Source: Proluteimonas luteida (GTDB lineage Bacteria; Pseudomonadota; Gammaproteobacteria; Xanthomonadales; Xanthomonadaceae). Taken from it: a stretch of 64,000 bases of DNA. A program made the position numbers and the translations under genes. The DNA lies in contig NZ_JAIWPT010000021.1 in NCBI RefSeq assembly GCF_021191695.1, forward strand, positions 1 through 64,000, read 5' to 3'. Positions 39,920 through 51,999 of this stretch are shown piece by piece (positions within the stretch are counted from its first letter, which is position 1; each line of letters opens with the position of its first letter). The notes beneath the pieces are model-generated. The model searched no databases. It was given only the letters and a program-made list of their open reading frames with translations, and was not told the origin of the DNA.

Positions 39920-41209
39920 ATGCAGTTCGTCAGTACCCGCGGCGGCGTCGCGCCCACGCCGTTCGACACCGCGCTCGTCGCCGGGCTCGCACCCGATGGC
40001 GGGCTGTATGTCCCCGAAGAACTCCCGCGCATCGACCTCGCCACGCCCCGCGCCACGCTGCCCGCCACTGCCGAAGCCGTGCTGGCGCCCTATCTGGCGG
40101 CATCGACGCTGCGCACGCAGCTGCCTGCGCTGTGCGCCGAGGCCTTCGCCTTCGACGCGCCGCTGCGGCCGCTGCGCGGCGCCGGCGACCACGTGCTCGA
40201 ACTGTTCCACGGGCCGACCGCGGCGTTCAAGGACTACGCCGCGCGCTTCCTTGCCGCAGCGCTCGGCGCGCTGCGCGTACCCGATGCACCGGACACGACG
40301 ATCGTCGTCGCGACCTCGGGCGACACCGGCGCCGCGGTCGCCGCCGCGTTCCATCGCCGGCCGGGCTTCCGCGTCGCCATCCTCTATCCCGAAGGCAAGG
40401 TCTCGCCGCGCCAGGCGCACGGCCTGGAGTGCTGGGGCGACAACGTGCAGGCCTACCGCGTCGCCGGCAGCTTCGACGACTGCCAGCGGCTGGTGAAGCA
40501 GGCGCTGTCGTATACCGACCTGCGTGCACGGCGCCCGCTGGGCTCGGCCAACAGCATCAGCCTCGGCCGACTGCTGCCGCAGGCCGCCTACTATGCGCAC
40601 GCCGCGGCGGCGCATTTCGCGCGCAGCGGCCGCGCGCTGCACTTCATCGTGCCGACCGGCAACCTCGGCAACGCCTGCGCCGCGCTGGTGGCCCAACGCA
40701 TGGGCGCGCCGATCGGCGGCCTGCACCTGGCCTGCAATGCCAACGACACGCTGCCACGCTTCCTCGACGGCGCCGGCTATGCGCCGCAACCCACGCGCGC
40801 GACGCTGGCCAACGCGATGGACGTCGGCGCACCGAGCAACATCGAACGGCTGCGGCACTGGTTCGCCGACGACGACCAGCTGCGCCGGACGCTGCAGGCC
40901 ACGTCGGTCGACGATGCGACGATCCGCGAGGTGATCGCCACCGCGCCGGCGCGCCACGGCATCGTCGCCTGCCCGCATACCGCGACCGGACTCGAGGTGC
41001 TGCAGCGCCTGCGTGGCAGTGGCGACACCCGCGACTGGGCAATCGTCGCCACCGCGCATCCGGCGAAGTTCGACAGCATCGTCGAGCCGCTGGTCGGCCA
41101 CGCGGTCGCGGTACCCGATGCGCTGGCCGCATGCCTTGCGCGCCCCGCGCAGTCACGGCCGCTCGCCATCGACGATGCCGCTTTGCGCGAGGTGCTGCTG
41201 GCCGGCTGA
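39920..41209 (+). CDS. thrC: Threonine synthase
   Basis: 429 residues. PLP enzyme that turns phosphohomoserine into threonine. The N-terminus MQFVSTRGGVAPTPFDTAL is the usual one; the PLP lysine is in PTAAFKDYAARFLA, ATSGDTGAAVAAAF follows, and the PLP phosphate loop is VPTGNLGNACAAL. It is the last gene of the thr operon, 93 nt after thrB, with a palindromic repeat in the gap. Confidence 0.96.
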   Translation: MQFVSTRGGVAPTPFDTALVAGLAPDGGLYVPEELPRIDLATPRATLPATAEAVLAPYLAASTLRTQLPALCAEAFAFDAPLRPLRGAGDHVLELFHGPTAAFKDYAARFLAAALGALRVPDAPDTTIVVATSGDTGAAVAAAFHRRPGFRVAILYPEGKVSPRQAHGLECWGDNVQAYRVAGSFDDCQRLVKQALSYTDLRARRPLGSANSISLGRLLPQAAYYAHAAAAHFARSGRALHFIVPTGNLGNACAALVAQRMGAPIGGLHLACNANDTLPRFLDGAGYAPQPTRATLANAMDVGAPSNIERLRHWFADDDQLRRTLQATSVDDATIREVIATAPARHGIVACPHTATGLEVLQRLRGSGDTRDWAIVATAHPAKFDSIVEPLVGHAVAVPDALAACLARPAQSRPLAIDDAALREVLLAG

Positions 41210-41261
41210 GGCACGCGGGCCGGCACAAAGCCGGCGGCGTGCCGATGCCGGAAACGATGAC

Positions 41262-41288
41262 GCCTCCCGCACACGGGGTGCGGGAGGC
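41262..41288. terminator. Hairpin between thrC and the BON gene
   Basis: An 11-bp perfect stem (GCCTCCCGCAC / GTGCGGGAGGC) with a 5-nt loop lies between two convergent genes. No clear T run follows on either strand, so it is only a candidate terminator. Confidence 0.55.
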
Positions 41289-41323
41289 GCCGGAACAGCG
41301 TGCAGCGGTTGCCGCGCGAAAAT

Positions 41324-41698
41324 TTACCGGGCAGCAGGCTTGACCTGCAGCTGGCTGGTGTCGACGCTGGTCACGCCCTTGATGCCGCGGGCGATCTCGG
41401 TGGCGCGGTCGATCTGCGCCTGGTTGTCGACCTCGCCCGACAGGCTGACCGTGCCGTTGGCGGTCTCGACGCCGATGTCGAGGCCGGACACGTGGCTGCT
41501 GGCCAGCAGGTCCGCCTTGACCTTGGTGGTGATCCAGGTGTCGGACACCGGCTGGTCGGACTCGGTGTTGGCGGCGACGGTATGGTCCTTGTGGTCGTCA
41601 TGGTCCGCCCGCTCCTGCGCGGAGACGCTACCGGCGAACAGCAGCGCGGCGGTGATCGCGGGGGCCAGCAGCAGTTTCTGGACTCGATGGGTGTTCAC
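41324..41698 (-). CDS. Periplasmic BON-domain protein
   Basis: 124 residues. A signal peptide ends at GSVSAQ (about residue 28), then a His/Asp-rich linker (DHDDHKDHT) that could bind metal, then one BON domain (SDTWITTKVKADLLAS, VETANGTVSLSGEV, ARGIKGVTSV). BON domains occur in OsmY-like periplasmic stress proteins and bind membranes or other polymers. The GTG at 41698 is chosen because GGAG stands 6 nt before it; the in-frame TTG at 41710 overlaps that site. Confidence 0.88.
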   Translation of the reverse strand: MNTHRVQKLLLAPAITAALLFAGSVSAQERADHDDHKDHTVAANTESDQPVSDTWITTKVKADLLASSHVSGLDIGVETANGTVSLSGEVDNQAQIDRATEIARGIKGVTSVDTSQLQVKPAAR

Positions 41699-41808
41699 GG
41701 TGTTCTCCAAGGGTTGGTGTGGCGCCGAGTCTCCGAGAGGCGGCGTGCCAGCCGGGTGAAGCCGGCCTGTTCACGAAGCCCTGATCGATGCGCTGTTATC
41801 AGCGGTAC

Positions 41809-42990
41809 ATGCCGCCCAAGCCTCCGTCTCCGAGCCGCACGGCGTCCACGCGCACGACACATGCCCGGACGGCGCGCACCCGCACGCCGTCGCGCGGCCG
41901 GCGCCGCGTCGCCGCCGCACCGGCGTCCGCTGCCTCCCCGGTACCGGCAGCGGATGCCGCGCGCGCCGCCGGCCTGCGCTGGGTCAGCGATGCCGAACCC
42001 GGCATCCGCCGGGTCCGCGCGGGCAAGGGCTTCAGCTACCGCCTTCCCGACGGCGCACCCGTACGCGACGCCGACACCCTGGCGCGCGTGCGCCGGCTGG
42101 CCGTGCCGCCCGCCTATACCCGGGTCTGGATCTGCCTGCGTGCCGACGGCCACCTGCAGGCGACCGGGCGCGATGCGCGCGGCCGCAAGCAGTACCGCTA
42201 CCACCCCGATTGGAGCGCGGTCCGCGGCGACGGCAAGTTCGACCGCATCGTGGCGTTCGGCGCGGCGCTGCCGCGGCTGCGGCGGGCGCTGCGGCGCGAT
42301 CTCGCGCTGCCCGGCTACCCGCGCGCGAAGGTGCTGGCGATCGTCGTGTCGCTGATGGCGCAGACGCTGGTGCGCGTGGGCAACGACAGCTACACCCGCA
42401 GCAACGGCTCGTTCGGCCTGACGACGCTGCGCAACCGCCATTTCGAACTGGCCCGCGCCGGGCGCGCGCGGCTGAAGTTCCGCGGCAAGAGCGGCCAGCC
42501 GCAGGAGATCGTGCTCGACGACGCCCGCCTGTGCCGGCTGGTGCGCAAGGTGCAGCAGTTGCCGGGACAGGCGCTGTTCCAGTACGTCGACGACGACGGC
42601 GCGCAGTGCGGCATCGACTCGGGCATGGTCAACGACTACCTGCGCGATGCGATGGGCGAAGGCTTCACCGCCAAGGACTTCCGCACCTGGGGCGGCACGC
42701 TGCTGGCCTTCCGCCGGTTCGCGGCAACACCCTTGCCCGAAGGCAGGACCGGGCATCCGCCGGGCGAACGCGCACTGGCGGCGGCGGAGAAGCAGGTGAT
42801 CGCCGAGGTCGCCGATGCGCTCGGCAATACCGTCGCGGTCTGCCGCAAGGCCTACATCGACCCGGTGCTGTATGCCGCCTGGCGCGACGGCAGCCTGCAG
42901 CGCACGGCCGCCAGCGCGCGCGGCGCGCGGCAGTGGGAACAGGCGGCATTGAAGCTGTTGCGCCGACGGCACCACGCCGGCGGCAAGTGA
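41809..42990 (+). CDS. DNA topoisomerase IB (poxvirus type)
   Basis: 393 residues. Relaxes supercoiled DNA by single-strand cleavage through a 3'-phosphotyrosine. The N-terminal 50 residues are a basic, Pro/Ala-rich tail. The N-terminal DNA-clamp part has RRVRAGKGFSYRLPDG and YHPDWSAVRGDGKFDRI; the catalytic part has LVRVGNDSYTRSNGSFGLTT (first catalytic Arg), KDFRTWGGTL and the nucleophile Tyr in CRKAYIDP. Bacterial members are widespread and non-essential. The ATG at 41809 is preferred to one at 41788. It is not part of the following operon. Confidence 0.93.
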   Translation: MPPKPPSPSRTASTRTTHARTARTRTPSRGRRRVAAAPASAASPVPAADAARAAGLRWVSDAEPGIRRVRAGKGFSYRLPDGAPVRDADTLARVRRLAVPPAYTRVWICLRADGHLQATGRDARGRKQYRYHPDWSAVRGDGKFDRIVAFGAALPRLRRALRRDLALPGYPRAKVLAIVVSLMAQTLVRVGNDSYTRSNGSFGLTTLRNRHFELARAGRARLKFRGKSGQPQEIVLDDARLCRLVRKVQQLPGQALFQYVDDDGAQCGIDSGMVNDYLRDAMGEGFTAKDFRTWGGTLLAFRRFAATPLPEGRTGHPPGERALAAAEKQVIAEVADALGNTVAVCRKAYIDPVLYAAWRDGSLQRTAASARGARQWEQAALKLLRRRHHAGGK

Positions 42991-43057
42991 TGCCCCTCGC
43001 CGGCGCAATGGCTGCGCCCGCGGCGCCGACGGCGGCGAACGGTTGTCGACGTAACTG

Positions 43058-43063
43058 TTGACA
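43058..43063 (+). promoter_or_regulatory. Conserved AACTGTTGACA box upstream of the ilv leader
   Basis: TTGACA, with the same AACTGTTGACA context and the same 31-nt distance to the leader ATG as at 36054. Only weak -10 candidates (T-rich TGTTTTTC) are present downstream. If it is a -35 box, transcription would start within a few bases of the leader start codon. Confidence 0.55.
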
Positions 43064-43094
43064 CGGCGGCGGACGCGTGTTTTTCTCGCTCCCC

Positions 43095-43229
43095 ATGACG
43101 CATCGCAACATCCATCCGCAGACCCTGCTGGCCGCCGACTCCGGCGCCCCGGTCGCGCACGCGTCGATTCTCCTCGTAGGCCTCCTTATTACCGTCCAAC
43201 CGGGCGCAGGGATGGGTTTGCGAGAATAA
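43095..43229 (+). CDS. ilvL: ilv operon leader peptide
   Basis: 44 codons. The peptide contains SILLVGLLITVQPGAGMG, rich in leucine, isoleucine and valine, and its tail resembles known IlvL leaders. The regulatory codons (ATT, CTC, CTC, GTA, CTC, CTT, ATT, GTC) are ones this genome otherwise uses sparingly, which would slow the ribosome when charged tRNAs are scarce. A classic terminator follows 30 nt later. No ribosome site precedes the ATG. It is too short for normal gene calling and was found by reading the frame. Confidence 0.88.
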   Translation: MTHRNIHPQTLLAADSGAPVAHASILLVGLLITVQPGAGMGLRE

Positions 43230-43257
43230 CCGCAGACACCAAGGTCGAAAGAACCGA

Positions 43258-43287
43258 AACCCCGCGCCCACCAGCGCGGGGTTTTTT
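43258..43287 (+). terminator. ilv attenuator terminator
   Basis: The stem CCCCGCGC / GCGCGGGG with loop CCACCA is followed by six T residues (43282-43287). Placed 30 nt after the leader stop codon, it is the expected attenuator: read through when the ribosome stalls at Leu/Ile/Val codons. Confidence 0.93.
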
Positions 43288-43661
43288 GTTGGTCCAACCT
43301 CCCGCGTTTCCATCCGCTCCCCGCCATACGCCAGCAACCGCACGCATCCCATGACCTGCCGCCCCGCCCCGTCGCCAGCCACGTCCCGCACCGCCTCGCG
43401 GCGCGCGTCGATGCGTGCGCGGGGCGCCGCGCAGGCCATGCGCGAAACGCAGGCGGATCGCAGCGCGGCGACATCTCGCTGTCGCGGCCGCGGCGCCTCC
43501 CGGGGCGCGATGGCCACGACCCGCCGGACGGCCGGATGGAACAGGGCAGCGCCCTCGACCACCGGCCGTCGTCGTATCCGGGCCATGCAGGGCCCGACCC
43601 GCGGCCTGCAAGCCGCGGCCTTCCGCCACCCTTCCACCCCTCCAACCGGACACCACCGCTC
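43288..43661 (+). other. Long untranslated leader between attenuator and ilvC
   Basis: 374 bp after the attenuator and before ilvC. Short frames exist on both strands but show only Arg/Ala/Gly/Pro composition typical of non-coding GC-rich DNA. No second promoter, repeat or RNA motif is clear to me. Confidence 0.5.
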
Positions 43662-44663
43662 ATGAGCAACACCAGACCCACCATCGCCATCGTCGGCTAC
43701 GGCAGCCAGGGCCGCGCGCACGCGTTGAACCTGCGCGACTCCGGCTTCGACGTCACCATCGGCCTGCGTCCCGGCGGCCCGACCGAGCAGAAGGCGAAGG
43801 CCGACGGCTTCATCGTCAAGACGCCGGCCGAAGCGGTTGCCGATGCCGACCTGGTCGCGGTGCTGACCCCGGACATGGTGCAGAAGCAGCTGTACAACGA
43901 GGTGCTGGCGCCGCACATGAAGCCCGGCGCCTGCCTGCTGTTCGCGCATGGCCTGAACGTGCATTTCGGCATGATCGCGCCGCGCGACGACCTGGACGTG
44001 GTGCTGGTCGCGCCGAAGGGCCCGGGCGCGCTGGTCCGCCGCGAGTACGAGATCGGCCGCGGCGTGCCGTGCATCTACGCGGTCGAGCAGGACCGCAGCG
44101 GCCACGCCGAGCAGCTGGCGCTGACCTATGCCGCGGGCCTCGGCGGGGCGCGCGCGAACGTCATCAAGACGACGTTCAAGGAAGAGACCGAGACCGACCT
44201 GTTCGGCGAGCAGGCGGTGCTGTGCGGCGGCGCCTCGTCGCTGGTGCAGGCCGGCTTCGAGACGCTGGTGGAAGCCGGCTACCAGCCGGAGATCGCGTAC
44301 TACGAGGTGCTGCACGAACTGAAGCTGATCGTCGACCTGTTCTACGAGGGCGGCATCACCCGCATGCTGGAATTCATCTCCGAGACCGCGCAGTACGGCG
44401 ACTACGTCAGCGGCCCGCGGGTCATCGACGCCAGCGTCAAGGCACGCATGAAGGACGTGCTGACCGACATCCAGAACGGCACGTTCACCAAGAACTGGGT
44501 CGCCGAGTACGAGGCCGGCCTGCCGAACTACAAGCGCTTCAAGCAGGCCGATTTCGATCATCCGATCGAGAAGGTCGGCAAGGAGCTGCGCGCGAAGATG
44601 GTCTGGCTGAATGCCCAGGCCGACACCGACGCCGCGGCCCAGACGCAGTCCGAGGCCGCCTGA
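43662..44663 (+). CDS. ilvC: Ketol-acid reductoisomerase (class I, NADP+)
   Basis: 333 residues, the short class I form. It isomerises and reduces acetolactate or acetohydroxybutyrate in valine, leucine and isoleucine synthesis. The NADP motif is [48 protein letters not shown] and [20 protein letters not shown] bind Mg and substrate. The ATG at 43662 matches the family start. Its stop overlaps the ilvG start (TGATG), so the two are translationally coupled. Confidence 0.96.
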   Translation: MSNTRPTIAIVGYGSQGRAHALNLRDSGFDVTIGLRPGGPTEQKAKADGFIVKTPAEAVADADLVAVLTPDMVQKQLYNEVLAPHMKPGACLLFAHGLNVHFGMIAPRDDLDVVLVAPKGPGALVRREYEIGRGVPCIYAVEQDRSGHAEQLALTYAAGLGGARANVIKTTFKEETETDLFGEQAVLCGGASSLVQAGFETLVEAGYQPEIAYYEVLHELKLIVDLFYEGGITRMLEFISETAQYGDYVSGPRVIDASVKARMKDVLTDIQNGTFTKNWVAEYEAGLPNYKRFKQADFDHPIEKVGKELRAKMVWLNAQADTDAAAQTQSEAA

Positions 44664-46435
44664 TGAACGGCGCCCGCTGGCTGGTGCAGGCGCTGGAGGC
44701 CGAGGGGGTCGACACGATCTTCGGCTATCCGGGCGGCGCGATCATGCCGTTCTACGACGCGCTGCACGGCGCATCGCTGAAGCATGTACTCGTCCGTCAC
44801 GAACAGGGCGCGGCGTTCGCCGCGAACGGGTTCGCGCGGGCCAGCGGGCGCGTCGGCGTGTGCGTGGCGACCTCCGGTCCGGGCGCCTCGAACCTGGTGA
44901 CCGGCATCGCCGACGCGATGCTCGACTCGGTGCCGATGGTCATCATCACCGGCCAGGTGGCGACGCCGCTGCTGGGCACCGATGCGTTCCAGGAGCTGGA
45001 CACGTTCGGCATGACCCTGCCGATCGTCAAGCACAGCTTCCTGCTGCGCAGCGTCGACGAACTGCCGCGGGTGGTCGCCGAGGCCTTCCGCATCGCCCGC
45101 TCCGGGCGGCCCGGGCCGGTGCTGATCGACCTGCCCAAGGACGTGCAGATCGGCGACGCCTCGCACCTGGGCGCGCACGTGCCGTCGCAGGCCGACACCA
45201 TGCCGGCCTGCGCGGATCCGTCGCTGCACGAGGCCGCGGCACTGATCGCGCAGTCCGAGCGCCCGGTCGTCTACGGCGGCGGCGGCATCGTGCTGGGCGA
45301 TGCGCTGGAGGCGTTCCGCGAGTTCGCCGACCTGACCCGGATCCCGACCGTGCTGACCCTGCGCGGCCTCGGCGCGCTTCCCGCCTCGCACCCGGCCAAC
45401 CTCGGCATGCTGGGCATGCACGGCGCGCGCGCGGCCAACCTGGCGGTGCAGGAGTCGGACCTGCTGATCGTCGTCGGCGCGCGCTTCGACGACCGCGCCA
45501 CCGGCAAGCTGGCCGAGTTCGCGCCGCATGCGCGCGTCGTCCATCTCGACGGCGACGGCTGCGAGATCGGCAAGCTGCGCGCCACCGATGTCGCGGTGTG
45601 CGGCGACGTCGCCGCCAGCCTGTCTCGGCTGGCTGCACCGTGCGCGGCGCAGCAGGAAGGCCGCCACGCGGCCGCGCGCACGGCCTGGCGGACGCTGTGC
45701 AGCGAACGCCGGGCCCGGTTCGGTGCGCGCTACGACGCCCCCGGCGACAAGGTGTTCGCGCCGGCGCTGCTCAAGCGCATGAGCGAGCTGGCGCCCGACG
45801 CCGTGGTCGCCTGCGACGTCGGCCAGCACCAGATGTGGGTGGCGCAGCACTGGCGCTTCGACCATCCGCGCAAGCACCTGACCAGCGGCGCGCTCGGCGC
45901 GATGGGCTTCGGCCTGCCGGCGGCGATCGGCGCGCAGCTGCAGGATCCGTCGCGGCGCGTGGTCTGCGTCAGCGGCGACGGCTCGTTCCTGATGAACGTG
46001 CAGGAACTGGCGACGCTGCGCCGCTACCGCCTGCCGGTGAAGATCGTCCTGCTCGACAACCAGGCGCTGGGCATGGTGCGGCAATGGCAGGAACTGTTCT
46101 TCGAGCGCCGCTATTCGGAAATCGACCTGTCCGACAACCCAGACTTCGCCGAGGTCGCGCGCGCGTTCGGCATCACCGCGCTGTCGATCGAACGCGCCGA
46201 CGAGGTCGAGGACGCGCTGCAGGCGCTGCTCGACGCGCCCGGCCCGGCGCTGCTGCACGTCGCCATCGACACCGCCGCCAACGTCTGGCCGCTGGTGCCG
46301 CCCAACCACAACAACGCGCAGATGCTCGATGCCGACGAGGCGACCTCGCTCGACACCGGTGCACCGGCCGTCGCGCCGCCCACGTCCACCCCCACGCCAT
46401 CCGCCAAGGAAACGACCCATGCGTTACCAGCTTGA
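44663..46435 (+). CDS. ilvG: Acetolactate synthase large subunit
   Basis: 590 residues. ThDP-, FAD- and Mg-dependent enzyme joining two pyruvates, or pyruvate and 2-oxobutyrate. Seen are the ThDP-activating Glu in VLVRHEQGAAF, GPGASNLVTGIADA, the FAD region LTLRGLGALP and GARFDDRATGKLAEF, and the ThDP motif GDGSFLMN...LLDNQALGMVRQWQ. The C-terminal 30 residues are a Thr/Pro/Ala tail. It is paired with the ilvM-type small subunit, so it is named ilvG by context rather than ilvB or ilvI. Confidence 0.95.
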   Translation: MNGARWLVQALEAEGVDTIFGYPGGAIMPFYDALHGASLKHVLVRHEQGAAFAANGFARASGRVGVCVATSGPGASNLVTGIADAMLDSVPMVIITGQVATPLLGTDAFQELDTFGMTLPIVKHSFLLRSVDELPRVVAEAFRIARSGRPGPVLIDLPKDVQIGDASHLGAHVPSQADTMPACADPSLHEAAALIAQSERPVVYGGGGIVLGDALEAFREFADLTRIPTVLTLRGLGALPASHPANLGMLGMHGARAANLAVQESDLLIVVGARFDDRATGKLAEFAPHARVVHLDGDGCEIGKLRATDVAVCGDVAASLSRLAAPCAAQQEGRHAAARTAWRTLCSERRARFGARYDAPGDKVFAPALLKRMSELAPDAVVACDVGQHQMWVAQHWRFDHPRKHLTSGALGAMGFGLPAAIGAQLQDPSRRVVCVSGDGSFLMNVQELATLRRYRLPVKIVLLDNQALGMVRQWQELFFERRYSEIDLSDNPDFAEVARAFGITALSIERADEVEDALQALLDAPGPALLHVAIDTAANVWPLVPPNHNNAQMLDADEATSLDTGAPAVAPPTSTPTPSAKETTHALPA

Positions 46436-46655
46436 CATGACCCTGCGCCGCGCCGAGGGCGCACTGATCCGGGTGCTCGGCACCACCGAACGGCGCGGCT
46501 TCCGCGCGGTGTCCCTGGAAGGCGACGCGCCGGACGACGGCGACCGCTGGAACCTGCGCATGACCGTCGAGAGCGAGCGCCCCGACAGCGCGCTGCGCGG
46601 CCAGCTGGCCAAACTCTACGACTGCCTGTCGGTGGAGATGCAGCCATGTCGCTGA
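46419..46655 (+). CDS. ilvM: Acetolactate synthase small subunit (ACT domain)
   Basis: 78 residues, a single ACT domain of the IlvM size. It starts MRYQLDMTLRRAEGALIRVL and ends LAKLYDCLSVEMQP. Small subunits activate the catalytic subunit and set end-product feedback. The ATG at 46419 overlaps the end of ilvG by 17 bp and its end overlaps ilvE by 10 bp. Confidence 0.9.
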   Translation: MRYQLDMTLRRAEGALIRVLGTTERRGFRAVSLEGDAPDDGDRWNLRMTVESERPDSALRGQLAKLYDCLSVEMQPCR

Positions 46656-47584
46656 ACGCAGCGCAGGCGGCCGCCGCCACCGTCACCCCCATCCGCCCGG
46701 ACCAGGAGGCCGGCGGCGCGGACCGGCCGCGGGCCTGGTTCGATGGCGCCCTGTGCGACATCGACGCGCTGCAGGCCGGCCTGACCACGCACGCGATGCA
46801 CTACGGCAGCGGCGTGTTCGAGGGCATCCGCGCCTACGCCACCGCCGACGGCGGCGCCGCGGTGTTCCGCCTGCCCGAGCACATGGCGCGCATGCGCAAG
46901 GGCGCGTCGCTGCTGGGCATGGCCTTCGACCCGTCACAGGCGACGGAAGCGGTGCTGGCGACGCTGCGCGCCAACCGCCACCGCGACGCCTACATCCGCC
47001 CGCTGGCGTGGTTCGGCGAGGGCAGCTTCGGGCTGGACGTCGAGGGCCACACCGAACACCTGATGGTCGCCACCACCGCGACCCAGGTACATCTCAACGG
47101 CACCCGCGCCCGGCTGGGCATCAGCACGTGGCGACGCAATCCGGCCGATTCGCTGCCGCCGCTGAAGCTGTGCGGCGCCTACGTCAACTCGATCCTGGCC
47201 AAGCGCGAGAGCAAGGCCCGCGGCTTCGACGAGGCGCTGTTCACCGACCGCGACGGTTTCGTCGTCGAATGCACCGGCGCCAACGTGTTCATGGTCAAGG
47301 GCGGCCGGGTGACCGCGGTCGAGCACCGCGACGCGCTGCCGGGCATCACCCGCGACACCCTGATCGCGCTCAGCGGCGCCGAGTCGCGTGCGGTCACGGT
47401 CGAGGAACTGCTGGACGCCGACGAGGTGTTCGCCTGCGGGACCGCGGCCGAGGTCGCGCCGGTGGCGGAGATCGAGCACCGCCGTTACGACGGCAACCCG
47501 GTCAGCACCGAACTGGGTGCGCTGTACCGGCGCGTCGTGCGCGGCGAGGAACACGTCGCCAGCGGCTGGCTGACGGCGGTCTGA
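46646..47584 (+). CDS. ilvE: Branched-chain amino acid aminotransferase
   Basis: 312 residues, PLP fold type IV. It makes the last step to valine, leucine and isoleucine. Characteristic are HYGSGVFEGIRAYAT, the region LKLCGAYVNSILAKRESKARGFDEAL with the PLP lysine, VECTGANVFMVKGG, PGITRDTLI and ACGTAAEVAPV. The first 25 residues are an Ala-rich extension. Starts 10 bp inside ilvM; ilvA follows 7 nt after the stop. Confidence 0.94.
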   Translation: MSLNAAQAAAATVTPIRPDQEAGGADRPRAWFDGALCDIDALQAGLTTHAMHYGSGVFEGIRAYATADGGAAVFRLPEHMARMRKGASLLGMAFDPSQATEAVLATLRANRHRDAYIRPLAWFGEGSFGLDVEGHTEHLMVATTATQVHLNGTRARLGISTWRRNPADSLPPLKLCGAYVNSILAKRESKARGFDEALFTDRDGFVVECTGANVFMVKGGRVTAVEHRDALPGITRDTLIALSGAESRAVTVEELLDADEVFACGTAAEVAPVAEIEHRRYDGNPVSTELGALYRRVVRGEEHVASGWLTAV

Positions 47585-47591
47585 GCCTGCC

Positions 47592-48769
47592 ATGACGGAT
47601 TCCGACGTACGCCGCCCACCCGAAGTCACCGCCAGCGACGTGCTGGCGGCGCAGGCGCGGCTGCGTCGCTATCTCGACGTCACCCCGATGCACTACGCCG
47701 AGCGCTTCGGCTGCTGGCTGAAACTGGAGAACCTGCAGCGCACCGGCTCGTACAAGGTGCGCGGGGCGATGAACGCGCTGCTGGCCGCGCGCGAACGCGG
47801 CGACGACCGCATGGTCATCACCGCCTCGGCCGGCAACCACGCCCAGGGCCTGGCCTGGGCCGCATACCGGCTGGGCATGCCGGCGATCACGGTGATGCCG
47901 AAGAACGCGCCGGAAACCAAGATCGCCGGTGTCGCCCACTGGGGCGCGGCGGTGCGCCTGCACGGCGACACCTACGACGAGGCCAAGGCCTTCGCCGCGG
48001 AACTGGCCGCGCAGAACGGCTTCCGGCTGCTGTCGGCGTTCGACGATGTCGACGTCATCGCCGGCCAGGGCACGGTCGGGCTGGAGATCGCGGCGGCGCT
48101 GACGCCGGACGTGGTCATCGTGCCGATCGGCGGCGGCGGGCTGGCGTCTGGCGTCGCGCTGGCGCTGAAGTCGCAGGGCGTGCGCATCGTCGGCGCGCAG
48201 GTCGAAGGCGTCGACGCGATGGTGCGCCTGCTGCGCGGCGACGACAGCGTGCGCGAGCCCGCGGTCACGCTGGCCGACGGCGTGCGGGTCAAGGAGCCCG
48301 GCCACATCACCCGGCACCTGCTGGCCGGGCTGCTGGACGACCTGGTGATCGTGCGCGAGGCCGAGCTGCGCGAGACCCTGGTGCGGCTGGCGCTGGAGGA
48401 GCACGTGATCGCCGAGGGCGCCGGCGCGCTGGCGCTGGCGGCCGGCCGCCGCGTCGCCGGCAAGCGCAAGTGCGCGGTGGTCTCTGGCGGCAACCTCGAT
48501 GCCGCGGTGCTGGCGCGGCTGCTGTCGGAAGTCCGGCCGCGGCCGCCGCGCAAGCCGCGCAGGCGGGTGCGCGAGACCGAGGCCGCGCAGGCGGTCGTCG
48601 CCGCGCCGCCGCTTGCGGTGCCGCGCCGGCGCAACGACCTGGCGGCGGCCGCCGTTGCCGCCACCGGCGAGGAACCGCGACTTCGCCGCGCCGCGCTCCC
48701 CGCGAGCGCCCCGACCGCAAGCCCGACGCCCGACCGCACGCCGAACCGAATTCCCGAGGAACTTCCCGC

Positions 48770-48773
<4 letters not shown>
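47592..48773 (+). CDS. ilvA: Threonine dehydratase without regulatory domain
   Basis: 393 residues. PLP enzyme that makes 2-oxobutyrate from threonine, entry to isoleucine. The PLP lysine is in [28 protein letters not shown] and the PLP phosphate loop [13 protein letters not shown] follow. The catalytic domain ends near residue 315; instead of the ACT-like domain of biosynthetic IlvA there is a 75-residue Arg/Pro/Ala tail ([11 protein letters not shown]). Thus it looks like catabolic TdcB but sits in the ilv operon. Isoleucine feedback by the usual domain is not expected. Its stop overlaps the leuA start (ATGA). Confidence 0.9.
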
Positions 48774-50320
<1,547 letters not shown>

Positions 50321-50376
50321 GTGCCACGACCGCCACACCGTCCGCCAGTCCCTTCTCCGCAGACCAGCCAGACGCC

Positions 50377-51801
<1,425 letters not shown>

Positions 51802-51813
51802 TGCAGCGCATTC

Positions 51814-51980
51814 GGCCACGGATCGACGCGGATCAACGCGGATCAAAGCATCCTTGTTTCCAGCCCTTGCAGCACCGTCATTTCCGCGAAGGCGGGAATG
51901 ACGAGCGTACATGGCCCTTGCCAACGCATTGATCCTGCAAATCGTTTTTTATCCGCGCCTATCCGCGTCAATCCGTGGCC
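51814..51980. mobile_element. MITE-like element with long inverted ends, inserted between leuC and leuD
   Basis: 167 bp. The left end GGCCACGGATCGACGCGGAT and the inverted right end GGCCACGGATTGACGCGGAT match for about 34 bp overall with few changes. In the centre (51876-51903) is a second palindrome, CGTCATTTCCGCG / GGCGGGAATGACG. It encodes nothing and sits in the gap between two operon genes that normally adjoin. No target duplication could be defined with confidence. Confidence 0.75.
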
Positions 51981-51999
51981 AAAAATAGAACCCCAGACC

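Noticed and set aside
43189..43656. Minus-strand frame of 155 codons over the ilv leader
   Set aside because: Composition is Gly/Arg/Ala only, it covers the attenuator, and it has no ribosome site. The plus-strand frame at 43351-43665 is rejected for the same reasons.
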